Positions 8,395 to 16,930 are shown, counted from the first letter of the stretch. The stretch: DNA of 64,000 nt from Pseudonocardia sp. MH-G8 (GCF_002262885.1 NZ_NKYF01000007.1:186001-250000); one strand, 5' to 3'. The notes: generated by a model from the sequence alone, not told the origin. Program-made: numbers and translations.

Positions 8395-9078
8395 GTGGTC
8401 GACAGCGGCCCCCAGGACAGCACCGCGAGCCGGGTGGCCGACACGGTGCGCGCACGCATCATCGACGGCGAGCTGCTGCCCGGGGCGAAGCTGTCCCAGG
8501 AGCGGGTGCAGGAGGCGCTCGGGGTCTCCAGGAGCACCCTGCGGGAGGCGCTCCAGATGCTGATCCACGAGCGGCTGCTCGTCCACCAGCTGGGCCGGGG
8601 CGTCTTCGTCCGGCAGCTGAGCATGGCCGACATCTCCGATCTCTACCGGGTGCGCCGGATCGTCGAATGCGCGGCGCTGCAACGCATCGAGGTCATCCGG
8701 CCGACGGGCCTACGCGCGTTGCACATCGCGATCGAGGACGGCCAGGGCGCTGCCGCCGAGCAGCGATGGGGGCACGTGGCGGCGGCCAGCATCCGCTTCC
8801 ACAAGGCGCTCGTCGCGCTGGCCGGCAGCCGGCGGCTCGACGACCTGATCAGCGAGGTGCTCGCCGAGTTCCGGCTCGCTTACGCGTTCATGCACGACAC
8901 GCAGGCCTTCCACGCCCGCTTCCTGCAGCGGCACACCGGCATCGCCGACGCCGTCGGATCCGGGGATCTCGAGCTGGCCGCATCCCTGCTCGACAGCTAC
9001 CTCGCCGACGCCGAGCGCGAGGTGCTGGCGAGCTACCGGCCCCAACCCTCGCGGCGGCGGCGGTCCCGCGCCGGCTAG
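8395..9078 (+). CDS. GntR/FadR-family transcriptional regulator (FCD domain)
   Basis: A 227-residue regulator with an N-terminal winged helix (about residues 8-75: ADTVRARIIDGELLPGAKLS, VSRSTLREALQMLIHERLL) and an all-helical FCD ligand-binding domain (about 90-215) carrying metal-site histidines (IRFHKALVAL, RHTGIADAV). FCD regulators usually bind a small carboxylic acid and release DNA. The GTG start has GAGGGAG seven bases upstream. It lies between hyuBA, which points the other way, and the transporter operon on the same strand; matching palindromes precede both, so it is probably the local repressor. Confidence 0.92.
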   Translation: MVDSGPQDSTASRVADTVRARIIDGELLPGAKLSQERVQEALGVSRSTLREALQMLIHERLLVHQLGRGVFVRQLSMADISDLYRVRRIVECAALQRIEVIRPTGLRALHIAIEDGQGAAAEQRWGHVAAASIRFHKALVALAGSRRLDDLISEVLAEFRLAYAFMHDTQAFHARFLQRHTGIADAVGSGDLELAASLLDSYLADAEREVLASYRPQPSRRRRSRAG

Positions 9079-9088
9079 CCGTTGCCAG

Positions 9089-9101
9089 ATCGTCAGATGA
9101 T
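9089..9101. promoter_or_regulatory. GntR-type operator 2, before MHS transporter operon
   Basis: ATCGTCAGATGAT differs by one base from the perfect palindrome at 8307-8319. It is followed by TAGGGT (9105-9110), a plausible -10 element, and then by the AGGAGG and ATG of the transporter gene. It starts 11 bases after the gntR stop, so the downstream operon can have its own regulated promoter. Confidence 0.6.
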
Positions 9102-9139
9102 CCCTAGGGTCCGCTGTGGCTCCCGCCACAGGAGGACCC

Positions 9140-10465
9140 ATGGTCGGAAACTCCAGCCGGACGTCGTCGCTCGCCGTCGGCGACGTCCCGCCCGCGACCT
9201 TGCGCCGCGCGACCATCGGCGCGACGGTCGGCAGCGTCGTCGAGTGGTTCGACGTCGCGGTCTACGCGTACCTCGCGGCCGTGCTCGGCGGAGTGTTCTT
9301 CCCGAGCGAGGACCCCGCGGTGTCCCTGCTGAGCTCGTTCGCGGTCTTCGGCGCGGCCTTCGTGGTGCGGCCGCTCGGCGGGATCTTCTTCGGAGCGCTC
9401 GGCGACCGCATCGGCCGGCAGCGGACGCTGGCCTGGGTGATCATCCTGGTCTCGGCGGCGACGCTGGGGATCGGGCTCCTGCCCGGGTACGCGTCCATCG
9501 GCGTGGCCGCTCCCGCCCTGCTCGTCCTCCTGCGGCTGCTGCAGGGCTTCTCCGCCGGGGGCGAGATGGGCGGCGCGTCGGCCTTCGTCGCGGAGTACTC
9601 GCCACCGCGTCGGCGCGGTTACCTGGTGGCCTGGGTGGAGATGGGGTGCATCCTCGGGTTCCTTCTCGGCTCGCTGGTCGTCCTGCTGCTCAACCTCGTG
9701 CTCACCCCCGAGCAGGTCGCGTCGTGGGGCTGGCGCGTCCCGTTCCTGCTGGCCGCGCCGCTGGGCATCGTCGGTCTCTACATCAGGACGCGCCTGGAGG
9801 AGACCCCCGAGTTCGCCGCCCTGCGCAGCGCGGGCAACGTGGCGAGGAACCCGTTGCTGGAGGGCATCCGCGACCACTGGTCCGCGATCCTGCGCACGGC
9901 CGGCTACGCCCTGTTCCAGAACGCGGCGCTCTACATCATCCTGACGTTCGTCCCGAGCTACCAGACCGAGACCCTCGGCTACACCGCCCTGGTCGCCTCG
10001 GTCTCCTCCGTGGCCAGCATGGCGGTGATCTGCCTGCTGATCCCCGCGCTCGGTGCGCTGTCGGACCGGCTCGGACGCAGACCCGTGTTGGGCGGGTCAT
10101 GCGTCCTCGCGCTCGCGTTGTCCTACCCGCTGTTCGTCCTGATGGGGCAGGACAGCCCGGTGCTGGCCGTGACGGCGCACCTCGGCCTCGGCGTGATCCT
10201 GGCGATCTTCCTCGGCCCGACCCTGGCGGCCATGAACGAGATGTTCGTGACGAGGGTGCGCTACGGCGGCTTCTCCCTCGGCTACAACCTGTCCGTCTCG
10301 GCCTTCGGGGGAACGGCGCCGTTCCTCGTCACCTGGCTGGTCAGCCGGACCGGGAACACCACCTCGCCCGCCTTCTACGTCATGGCCGCCGCCACGATCA
10401 CGCTGGTCGTGGTCCTGACAGCGCGCGAGACCGCGCCGAACCGCGGGCGCGAGATCCGGAGCTGA
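9140..10465 (+). CDS. MFS transporter, metabolite:H+ symporter (MHS) family
   Basis: A 441-residue, 12-helix major facilitator of the MHS (ProP/KgtP-like) family, which imports organic acids with protons. Family signs are the first-helix motif SVVEWFDVAVY, RPLGGIFFGALGDRIGR between helices 2 and 3, and LLQGFSAGGEMGGA in helix 4. I chose the ATG at 9140 because AGGAGG precedes it; an in-frame GTG at 9116 lies upstream of that site. Its stop shares one base with the DUF2848 start (TGATG). Placed after gntR and beside hyuAB, it probably brings in the substrate or a related acid. Confidence 0.92.
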   Translation: MVGNSSRTSSLAVGDVPPATLRRATIGATVGSVVEWFDVAVYAYLAAVLGGVFFPSEDPAVSLLSSFAVFGAAFVVRPLGGIFFGALGDRIGRQRTLAWVIILVSAATLGIGLLPGYASIGVAAPALLVLLRLLQGFSAGGEMGGASAFVAEYSPPRRRGYLVAWVEMGCILGFLLGSLVVLLLNLVLTPEQVASWGWRVPFLLAAPLGIVGLYIRTRLEETPEFAALRSAGNVARNPLLEGIRDHWSAILRTAGYALFQNAALYIILTFVPSYQTETLGYTALVASVSSVASMAVICLLIPALGALSDRLGRRPVLGGSCVLALALSYPLFVLMGQDSPVLAVTAHLGLGVILAIFLGPTLAAMNEMFVTRVRYGGFSLGYNLSVSAFGGTAPFLVTWLVSRTGNTTSPAFYVMAAATITLVVVLTARETAPNRGREIRS

Positions 10466-11160
10466 TGATGACAGTTCATCCCGTGCGATTCATGATGCCC
10501 GACGGCTCGCGGCGCGAGGTGGGCGTGCAGTACGTGCTGAACGCCGGGTTCACCGGCCGCGACACGGCGCAGGTCCAACACCACGTCGACGAGCTGGCAG
10601 CGCTGGGCGTGCCCGCGCCGGCGCGGATCCCCACTTTGTACCCGCTGCCCCGGCACCTGGTCGCGCAGGGGGACGAGATCCAGGTCGGCCACGCCCGCAC
10701 CTCCGGTGAGGCCGAGTGGGCGCTCGTGGTCGGGGACGGCCCGGACGACGTGATGATCACTGCCGCCTGCGACCACACGGACCGCGATCTGGAGGTCCAC
10801 GGGATCGGGTGGAGCAAGCAGACCTCGCCCGACATCCTGGGGGACCAGGCGTGGTACCTGGCTGACGTCGTCGACGAGATCGACCGGTTCACCCTGCGCG
10901 CGTGGGTCACCCACGGGTCCACGGAGTCGCTCATCCAGGACGGCAGCCCCGCGCAGTTGCTGGCGCCCTCCGATTGGCTCGAGCGGCTGGGGGCGGGGTC
11001 GCTCCTGCGTCCCGGCACCGTGCTGCTCGGGGGGACCGTGCCGATGGCGCCCGGTGTCGACCAGTTCGCCGACGCATGGCGGGTCGAGCTGACCGACCCC
11101 CACGGGCGCAGCAGCCGGCTCGCGTATCGGGTGGACCAACTACCTGCGGCATGGGAATGA
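10465..11160 (+). CDS. DUF2848 family protein
   Basis: A 231-residue cytoplasmic protein of the DUF2848 family, distantly related to the fumarylacetoacetate-hydrolase fold. Conserved pieces are NAGFTGRDTAQVQHHVDELA, PTLYPLPRHL, the CDHTDRDLE block and GWSKQ. The activity is not established; the relationship suggests a metal-dependent hydrolase or decarboxylase acting on a 2-oxo or hydroxy acid (inference). The ATG uses the last base of the transporter stop codon, so the two are co-translated. It is the only soluble enzyme candidate between two transporters and may process what they import. Confidence 0.85.
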   Translation: MMTVHPVRFMMPDGSRREVGVQYVLNAGFTGRDTAQVQHHVDELAALGVPAPARIPTLYPLPRHLVAQGDEIQVGHARTSGEAEWALVVGDGPDDVMITAACDHTDRDLEVHGIGWSKQTSPDILGDQAWYLADVVDEIDRFTLRAWVTHGSTESLIQDGSPAQLLAPSDWLERLGAGSLLRPGTVLLGGTVPMAPGVDQFADAWRVELTDPHGRSSRLAYRVDQLPAAWE

Positions 11161-11167
11161 GGGGCTC

Positions 11168-11293
11168 GTGAACCAGTTCTGGTGGGCGCTGATCCTGTTC
11201 GTCCTCATCGGCCTGACTCCGCTGGTCATCGCGACGACGATGAACCGCAGACAACGCCGGTCGGAGGGCGCGCGAGAGACGCCGGCGCGATGA
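11168..11293 (+). CDS. Small membrane protein, symporter accessory subunit
   Basis: A 41-residue peptide from a GTG start: a tryptophan-rich N-terminus (NQFWWALIL), one transmembrane helix to about residue 24 and a short arginine-rich tail. It begins 7 bases after the DUF2848 stop and ends in an ATGA overlap with the sodium:solute symporter. Small single-helix proteins immediately ahead of SSS-family symporters are a recurrent arrangement and are thought to be accessory subunits. The overlap, the spacing and the membrane character make it a real gene, although it is too short for homology to be decisive. Confidence 0.65.
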   Translation: MNQFWWALILFVLIGLTPLVIATTMNRRQRRSEGARETPAR

Positions 11294-12744
11294 ACCACGG
11301 ATACCTGGCGGTCTTCATCGGCTATCTCGTCATCGTCCTGGGAGTCGGGGTCTGGGGCTTCCGACGCGAGACCTACAACGGCTACGTCGTCGCCGAGCGC
11401 AACGTGAACCTGCCGTTGTCGGTCGGCAGCTTCTTCGCCACGTACATCTCCTCGGCCACGGTGGTCGGTTTCGTCGGCTACACCACGCTGAACGGCGCGG
11501 CGATCTTCCCCACCTACTTCTGGGGATTCGCGCTCGGCTGGGTCACCCTGACGCTGGCCGCGGCACGGATGCGCCGTCTCGGACTCCGGACGGTGCCCTC
11601 GTTGTTCGAGGCCCGGCACAAGAGCCCGCGGCTGCGGGCGTTCTCCGCTGCCGTCATCGTCGTCGCGTTCGTGTTCAGCGTCATGACCCAGCTCGTGGCC
11701 GGCAGCATCGTCCTGCACGTGGTGGTCGGCATCCCGCAGGTCGCCGCGCTGGTGCTCCTCGCGGTCGTCCTGACCATCTACACCGTCATGGGCGGCCTGG
11801 TCGCGGTCATCCGCACCGACTTCCTGCAAGGGGCACTGATACTCCTCGGCGTGCTGTCCGCCTTCGCCGTCCTGCTCGCGAACGTCGGCGGCGACCTGTT
11901 CCGGATCGAGGTCGAGCAGACGAACCTGTTCCAGGGATCGATCACCTCGACCACCGACATCCTCGCCTTCCTCCTGATCGCCTGGGGCGGAGTGGCGGCC
12001 CAGCCCTACTACCTGCATCGGTTCTTCGCGGCCCGGGACGCGTTCACCGCCCGCCAGATGATCGGGATCGGCGCCCTGCTGGCCACGGTCGTCTACCTCG
12101 CGATCATGTTCATCGGCATTGCCCTGCCCCGGCTGCTGCCCGCTGACCAGCTGGGTGACTCGGCGATCGTGTACTTCGGGCTCTCCCAGGGCGGGGTGCT
12201 CGGCTCCCTGCTCCTGGTGGGCATCGTGTGTGCGGTGCAGTCGACGGTGGACTCCGCGCTGCATCTCGCCGGTGTCTACACCACCGAGGACATCCTGGTC
12301 CGGATGCGACCGGAGATGACCGAGCGGACGCGGCTGGTGCTCGCGCGCACGGTGACGGCGGTCCTCGGTGCGTTGTGCATGACCGGCGCCATCTACTTCG
12401 TGGTCAGCGGCGGCGAGTTCATCGTGACGCTGCTGAACATCTGGCTGGGAACGCTGTCCTCCGCCCTGCTCGTTCCGTTGTACGGATCGTTGCTCTGGCG
12501 GCGGGCAACCGCGTGGGGAGCGGCGAGCAGCAGCGTGGGGGGCTTCCTCGGCTACTTCCTGACGCTGGCCATGGCCGAGTACGGGGGCGTGGAGGCGCCG
12601 GGCCACCCGATCTTCTACGGCTTCGGCATCTCACTCGTGGCCATGCTGGTCGTTTCCCTGCTCACGAGTCCGGTCCCGGACCCGGAGGTGCACCGCAGGT
12701 TCTTCGGCACCGACGCCGAGCCCGAGGAGGTGAGGTCGCCGTGA
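11290..12744 (+). CDS. Sodium:solute symporter (SSS family)
   Basis: A 484-residue SSS/SLC5-family transporter with about 13 predicted membrane helices, importing a solute with sodium. Typical segments are FFATYISSATVVGFVGY near the N-terminus, the GGLVAVIRTDFLQGALIL block, LIAWGGVAAQPYYLHRFFAA and AVQSTVDSALHLAGVY. The start is the ATG overlapping the small membrane protein (ATGA), and the stop overlaps the YcsI-type gene (GTGA). Two different importers, this one and the MHS protein, in one operon suggest uptake of a substrate and a related acid, or high- and low-affinity routes. The substrate is not readable from sequence. Confidence 0.92.
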   Translation: MNHGYLAVFIGYLVIVLGVGVWGFRRETYNGYVVAERNVNLPLSVGSFFATYISSATVVGFVGYTTLNGAAIFPTYFWGFALGWVTLTLAAARMRRLGLRTVPSLFEARHKSPRLRAFSAAVIVVAFVFSVMTQLVAGSIVLHVVVGIPQVAALVLLAVVLTIYTVMGGLVAVIRTDFLQGALILLGVLSAFAVLLANVGGDLFRIEVEQTNLFQGSITSTTDILAFLLIAWGGVAAQPYYLHRFFAARDAFTARQMIGIGALLATVVYLAIMFIGIALPRLLPADQLGDSAIVYFGLSQGGVLGSLLLVGIVCAVQSTVDSALHLAGVYTTEDILVRMRPEMTERTRLVLARTVTAVLGALCMTGAIYFVVSGGEFIVTLLNIWLGTLSSALLVPLYGSLLWRRATAWGAASSSVGGFLGYFLTLAMAEYGGVEAPGHPIFYGFGISLVAMLVVSLLTSPVPDPEVHRRFFGTDAEPEEVRSP

Positions 12745-13517
12745 CCGCAGCGAACCTGGAACCGCGGGAGGTACGCGGACGAATCCGCTCGGGCGCCTGG
12801 CGGGACGTCACCACAGGGGCGTGCCTAGGACACGTGCAGGCCAATCTCGTGGTACTGCCGCAGGACATGGCCGACGAGTTCGCAGCGCTGTGCGCGGCGA
12901 ACCCACAGCCACTCCCGCTGCTGGAGCGCACGGCTCTCGGGGCGCCCGCCGGACTGCGGGTCGCTCCCGGCGCGGACCTACGCACGGACCTCCCGCGCTA
13001 CCACGTGCTGCGCCACGGTGTCCTCGACGCCGAGGTCGAGTCCTTGGAGGAGGTGTGGCGGGACGATTTCGTCGCCTTCCTGCTCGGATGCAGCTTCTCG
13101 GCCGAGAACCAGCTGTTGCGGGCGGGGGTCCGGTTGCGGCACCTGGAGCTCGGGCAGGGCGTGCCGATGTTCGTCACCTCGCTGGAGTGCGTCCCCGCGG
13201 GCCGGTTCCACGGTCCGGTCGTCGTGTCCATGCGCCCCGTCCGCGTCGACCAGCTCGACCGCGCCGTCGAGGTGACGGCCCGCCTTCCGCTCGCGCACGG
13301 CGCGCCGCTGCACGTCGGTGATCCCGCGGCGATCGGCATCACCGACTTGACCGCGCCCGACTGGGGCGACGCGATCGAGGTCGGACCCGCCGAGGTCCCG
13401 GTCTTCTGGGCGTGCGGGGTGACCCCTCAAGCTGTGCTCCGCCGCGTGCGGCCGGAGATCGCGGTGACGCACGCGCCCGGGCACATGTTCGTCACCGACC
13501 TCGTCGACGCGGCGTAG
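12741..13517 (+). CDS. YcsI/DUF1445 family protein (putative hydro-lyase, D-glutamate cyclase-like)
   Basis: A 258-residue DUF1445 protein, annotated in databases as putative hydro-lyase. Family pieces are GHVQANLVVLPQDMADEF, FLLGCSFSAENQLL, TSLECVPAGRFHGPVVVS and the C-terminal HAPGHMFVTDL. The domain is related to that of mammalian D-glutamate cyclase, which interconverts D-glutamate and 5-oxo-D-proline. In Bacillus subtilis ycsI lies with the 5-oxoprolinase genes. Here it ends an operon facing hyuBA, so a link to 5-oxoproline or D-glutamate is reasonable but unproven. The GTG overlaps the symporter stop. Confidence 0.85.
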   Translation: MTAANLEPREVRGRIRSGAWRDVTTGACLGHVQANLVVLPQDMADEFAALCAANPQPLPLLERTALGAPAGLRVAPGADLRTDLPRYHVLRHGVLDAEVESLEEVWRDDFVAFLLGCSFSAENQLLRAGVRLRHLELGQGVPMFVTSLECVPAGRFHGPVVVSMRPVRVDQLDRAVEVTARLPLAHGAPLHVGDPAAIGITDLTAPDWGDAIEVGPAEVPVFWACGVTPQAVLRRVRPEIAVTHAPGHMFVTDLVDAA

Positions 13518-13541
13518 CACGCCGGCCAGGGGTGGCGGATC

Positions 13542-14369
13542 ATGAACATCCTCCTCGTAGGTGGCAGTGGCTTCCTCGGCCGGGAGCTGGCTCAGAAGGC
13601 TTCGGCAATCGGGCACGGCGTCACGGCGACCTTCGCGACCCGTCCCGTCGACATCCCGGGGATCCGCTGGCTGCCCATGGACCTACGCCGCAGCGAGGAG
13701 ATCACATCTACGCTCGGGGAGGCCCAGCCGGACGTCGTCATCAACGCGGCCTACCGCAAGGCCGACTGGGCGACTACGGCCGACGGCGCAATCGACCTGG
13801 CGATGGCCGCCACCCAGCACGGATCCCGGCTGGTACACGTGTCCAGTGACGCCGTCTTCTCGGGCGCGGACGTTCGCTACGACGAATCCGCCATGCCGGA
13901 TCCGGTCACTCCGTACGGGGCTGCGAAGGCCGCGGCCGAGACGGCCATCCGTCAGTTTGCCCCGACTGCCGTCATCGCTCGTACCTCACTGATCATCGGT
14001 AGGGGTGACTCCGTGCACGAGGTATTGACCCACGATCTGGTGAGCGGGCGAGAAAACGGCGTGCTGTTCACCGATGTCGTCCGGTGTCCTGTTCATGTCG
14101 CCGACCTCGCCCGAGCCATTCTCGAGCTGACTACCTCCGACCATGCAGGTGTGTGCCACCTCGCGGGGCCGGATGCGGTCAGCCGCCACGAACTCGGGGT
14201 CCTGATCGCCGGCCGTGATGGATCGGACGCGTCCACGCTGGCCGTCGGCCGCCACGCCGACACCCGTTCCCCGGGGGCGCTTGACGTCCGCTTGGACAGC
14301 ACTCGAACGCAACGCACGTTGCGCACTGAACTGCGGGGCGCCCGCGACTTCCTCCAACGCGCGCGCTGA
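13542..14369 (+). CDS. NAD-dependent epimerase / RmlD-like reductase
   Basis: A 275-residue Rossmann-fold protein of the extended SDR group, closest in layout to dTDP-4-dehydrorhamnose reductases (RmlD). It shows the nucleotide motif LVGGSGFLGRELAQ at residues 4-17, LVHVSSDAVFSG (catalytic serine region) and PYGAAKAAAE (YxxxK). RmlD enzymes reduce a 4-keto sugar nucleotide, but stand-alone relatives of this size also act on other substrates, and no sugar-nucleotide genes are nearby. It follows the YcsI gene after 24 bases yet looks functionally separate, and it converges on an MHS transporter. Family confident, substrate unknown. Confidence 0.85.
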   Translation: MNILLVGGSGFLGRELAQKASAIGHGVTATFATRPVDIPGIRWLPMDLRRSEEITSTLGEAQPDVVINAAYRKADWATTADGAIDLAMAATQHGSRLVHVSSDAVFSGADVRYDESAMPDPVTPYGAAKAAAETAIRQFAPTAVIARTSLIIGRGDSVHEVLTHDLVSGRENGVLFTDVVRCPVHVADLARAILELTTSDHAGVCHLAGPDAVSRHELGVLIAGRDGSDASTLAVGRHADTRSPGALDVRLDSTRTQRTLRTELRGARDFLQRAR

Positions 14370-14424
14370 CTCGTGCCCCAGGAGGTCGCGACCGTGTCCG
14401 GCGGGTACCTCGACGGGGGAGCCG

Positions 14425-15819
14425 TCACGGCACCGACGTGGCGCGGCCGGGCACGGCAGCCGGATCGTTGCGCACCGCTGCCGGGTTGGTCTCCTCGAGG
14501 AAGAACGCACTCGCCAGCGTGATCGCAGCCATGACGATCAGGAAGAGCGCGACCCCGACGGTCGACCGCGTCTGCGCGATGATCGCCGTCATGATCAGCG
14601 GGGTGAAGCCGCTGACCCCCACCGCCGCGAGCTGGTAGGCCAGCGATGCCCCCGAGTACCGGACGCGGGCCTCGAACAGCTCGCCCATGAACGCGGCCAG
14701 CGGACCGTAGGTGAGCGCCTGGCCCGTGCTGCTGATCAGCATCGCCACGAACAACAGCGGACCGCTCGTCGTCTCGGCCAACCAGAAGAACGGGAACGCC
14801 CACGCCATCAGCAGTCCCGCGCCGACGAGGATCAGCGGCCGCCGGCCCAACCGGTCGGACATCCGCCCCGCCCACAGGATGACCAGTGGCATGAGGATCG
14901 AGGTCGCCATGATGCTGGCGAGGATCACGTCCTGGCTCATCCCCAGCCCGCCGGCCGTTCGATCCAGCGTGCCGTAGCTGACGAAGCCGGCGATTCCGAC
15001 GTAGAACGCGGAGTTCGTGGCCGCCAGTAGGCCTGCGCCCAACAGGATCCGGCCCCAGTGCTTGCGAACGGCCTCGCTCAGCGGGGCCTGGGCGACGGTG
15101 GCCGGGCCTCCGCGCTTCTCCTGCACCTCGGTCTGCAGGTTCCTGAACTCGGGGGAGTCCTCAACCTTGTTGTGGATGTAGACGACGAGCGGGAACAGGA
15201 CGATCGAGAACCAGAACGGCACGCGCCAGCCCCAGCTCTCGAAGGCCCGGTCGGACATCGTCAGGCTCGCGAGGATCATCATCAGGTTGCCCAGCAACAG
15301 GCCGAGGGGCACCCCCATCTGCCCGAACGTGCCGGCGAACCCGCGCCGCTTCGGCCCGGCCGACTCGGTGAGCAACAGGACGATGCCGCCCCACTGGCCA
15401 CCGCACGCGAGCCCCTGCAGGAATCGCAGTGTCACCAGCAGGATCGGCGCGGCGACGCCGATGGTCCCGGCGGAGGGCAGACAGCCGATCGCGAAGGTGG
15501 CGACGCCCATCAGGAGCAGGCAGACGACGACCATCGGCTTGCGTCCGATCTTGTCGCCGTAATGGCCGGCGAGGATGCCGCCGAGCGGGCGAGCGATGAA
15601 GCCGACCGCAAAGGTGCTGAAGGCGAGCAGGGTTGCGGTGAACGGCGTCGCGTCCGGGAAGAACACGACGGGGAACACGAGCGCCGCCGCAGTGCCGTAG
15701 ACGAAGAAGTCGTACCACTCGATCGAACTGCCGAACAGCCCCGCTGCCAGCAGCTTTCGGTGGGCCCGGCGTCGCTCGGGAGTGTCGACGGCGGCCGGCC
15801 CGGAGGCGGAAGCGTGCAT
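14425..15819 (-). CDS. MFS transporter, MHS family
   Basis: A 464-residue, 12-helix MHS symporter. Family motifs are GLFGSSIEWYDFFVYGTAAA in helix 1, ARPLGGILAGHYGDKIGRK and LQGLACGGQWGG. I chose the ATG at 15819 because GGGAGG lies 7 bases upstream; an ATG at 15840 is in frame but has no comparable site. The gene stands alone on the minus strand, converges on the RmlD-like gene and is divergent from an AraC regulator. A TTGACA -35 element and a palindrome lie upstream, so it is likely regulated. Substrate unknown, probably a carboxylate. Confidence 0.9.
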   Translation of the reverse strand: MHASASGPAAVDTPERRRAHRKLLAAGLFGSSIEWYDFFVYGTAAALVFPVVFFPDATPFTATLLAFSTFAVGFIARPLGGILAGHYGDKIGRKPMVVVCLLLMGVATFAIGCLPSAGTIGVAAPILLVTLRFLQGLACGGQWGGIVLLLTESAGPKRRGFAGTFGQMGVPLGLLLGNLMMILASLTMSDRAFESWGWRVPFWFSIVLFPLVVYIHNKVEDSPEFRNLQTEVQEKRGGPATVAQAPLSEAVRKHWGRILLGAGLLAATNSAFYVGIAGFVSYGTLDRTAGGLGMSQDVILASIMATSILMPLVILWAGRMSDRLGRRPLILVGAGLLMAWAFPFFWLAETTSGPLLFVAMLISSTGQALTYGPLAAFMGELFEARVRYSGASLAYQLAAVGVSGFTPLIMTAIIAQTRSTVGVALFLIVMAAITLASAFFLEETNPAAVRNDPAAVPGRATSVP

Positions 15820-15866
15820 GCGATGTCCTCCCGGTGACATACGCGATGGCGTCGTTGCCGGAAGGG

Positions 15867-15895
15867 ATGGTTCTTGACGGGAACGTCAATGTCAA
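15867..15895 (-). promoter_or_regulatory. Promoter with TTGACG-N4-CGTCAA operator
   Basis: On the minus strand a perfect -35 TTGACA (15895-15890) is followed after 17 bases by AACCAT, a weak -10. The spacer contains the perfect inverted repeat TTGACG-TTCC-CGTCAA (15889-15874). Because the -35 repeats the half site, there are three TTGAC boxes in a row. This drives the MHS gene starting at 15819; the repressor is not identified, though the divergent AraC gene is a candidate. Confidence 0.5.
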
Positions 15896-16099
15896 TCAGT
15901 GTGTGGAGTTGGCCGGCAAGCGCTCGCCACCTCGCTGGAATGCTCGGGGCCGGTCCGTCGCACATCGACGGAGGTTCGTCCTGATCGAACCCCACTGAGA
16001 CAGGTCGATTCGAGGAGAAGCTCCGATGATCGCGAGCAGGCCCCCGCGAGCCTCGGCCTTCGCTGCTGCGGTGAGCGCGCCGGCGGTCGACCCGGCGAC

Positions 16100-16846
16100 A
16101 TGACCAGTAGTGGTTCGGGCGCAGCGCGACGATCGGCAGCCGCCACGTCGCGCGGGACGGGTCTGAGCAGCAGGGTCGTCAGCGGCTCCGGCGGCCCGAT
16201 CGAGCGGGTGTGGATGGCGGAGTGCGACCGCGCGACCGCATTCAGCTCGCTGGCCTCCATCCGGTCGGGCATCGGGTTCGCACGTATCGGTGGCACCACG
16301 GTGGTGCACCTGCGGGGCCCGGCGGGAAAGGCCACCGAGCTGTCGTGCCCTCGCGACTCCGAGTACTTCGGTGTGGACTTCCGGGTCGGCACCTACCTGC
16401 CGGCGTTCCCGCCGGGCAGGTTGTCGAACCTGCGCGATGCTGTGCTCCCGGTTCTGGAAGGCGGCCGGATCCTGCTCGATGGGCAGGCGTGGGAGATGCC
16501 GACGCCACAGAACCTCGACGTGTTCCTCGACCGCCTTCGACGCGCCGGCCTGCTGGTCGTGGATCCACTCGTCCACGAGATGTGGCACGGCAGCGCCTCC
16601 CGCAAGGTTCCCGCGCGCACAGCGCAGAGCCGCTTCGTGCGCGCTGCAGGGCTCCCCCGCCGCACCCTGCTGACGATCGAGCGAGCCCGCGCGGCCGCCG
16701 GGCTGCTGCGCGCCGGCGCGGCGATCGGCGACGTCGTCATTGCCGCGGGCTACCACGACCAGCCGCACTTGACCCGTTCGTTGCGTCGCATGATCGGTTA
16801 CACCCCGGGCGAGTTGGCGCGGGGCGAGGTGTTCCTCGCGTTGTGA
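16100..16846 (+). CDS. AraC-family transcriptional regulator
   Basis: A 248-residue regulator. The N-terminal domain (about residues 35-165, with VWMAECDRATAF and DSEYFGVDFRVGTYLPAFPP) resembles the sensor of a common actinobacterial group. The C-terminal AraC helix-turn-helix (about 175-245) includes LPRRTLLTIERARAAAGLL and VVIAAGYHDQPHLTRSLRRM. The start is uncertain: the first in-frame ATG after a stretch without coding character is at 16100, while the group usually begins nearer 16200. It is followed after 84 bases by a dihydrofolate-reductase-like gene, an arrangement frequent in actinomycetes, and may control it. Confidence 0.82.
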   Translation: MTSSGSGAARRSAAATSRGTGLSSRVVSGSGGPIERVWMAECDRATAFSSLASIRSGIGFARIGGTTVVHLRGPAGKATELSCPRDSEYFGVDFRVGTYLPAFPPGRLSNLRDAVLPVLEGGRILLDGQAWEMPTPQNLDVFLDRLRRAGLLVVDPLVHEMWHGSASRKVPARTAQSRFVRAAGLPRRTLLTIERARAAAGLLRAGAAIGDVVIAAGYHDQPHLTRSLRRMIGYTPGELARGEVFLAL

Positions 16847-16930
16847 CCTGCGGTTCGGTACAAGACTCCGCCCCTCGGTGACGGGTACGTTCTCCCGCGC
16901 ACCAAGGTGATCGAACAAGGGAAGAGTCTC

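Noticed and set aside
9082..10464. Open frame running ahead of the DUF2848 protein through the MHS gene
   Set aside because: Only the part after the ATG at 10465 shows protein-family conservation; the upstream part is out of frame with a clear transporter and has low-complexity arginine-rich composition.
16907..16930. ATG at 16907 as the start of the dihydrofolate-reductase-like gene
   Set aside because: The family starts directly with the strand encoded from 16931, which has GGGAAGAG upstream.
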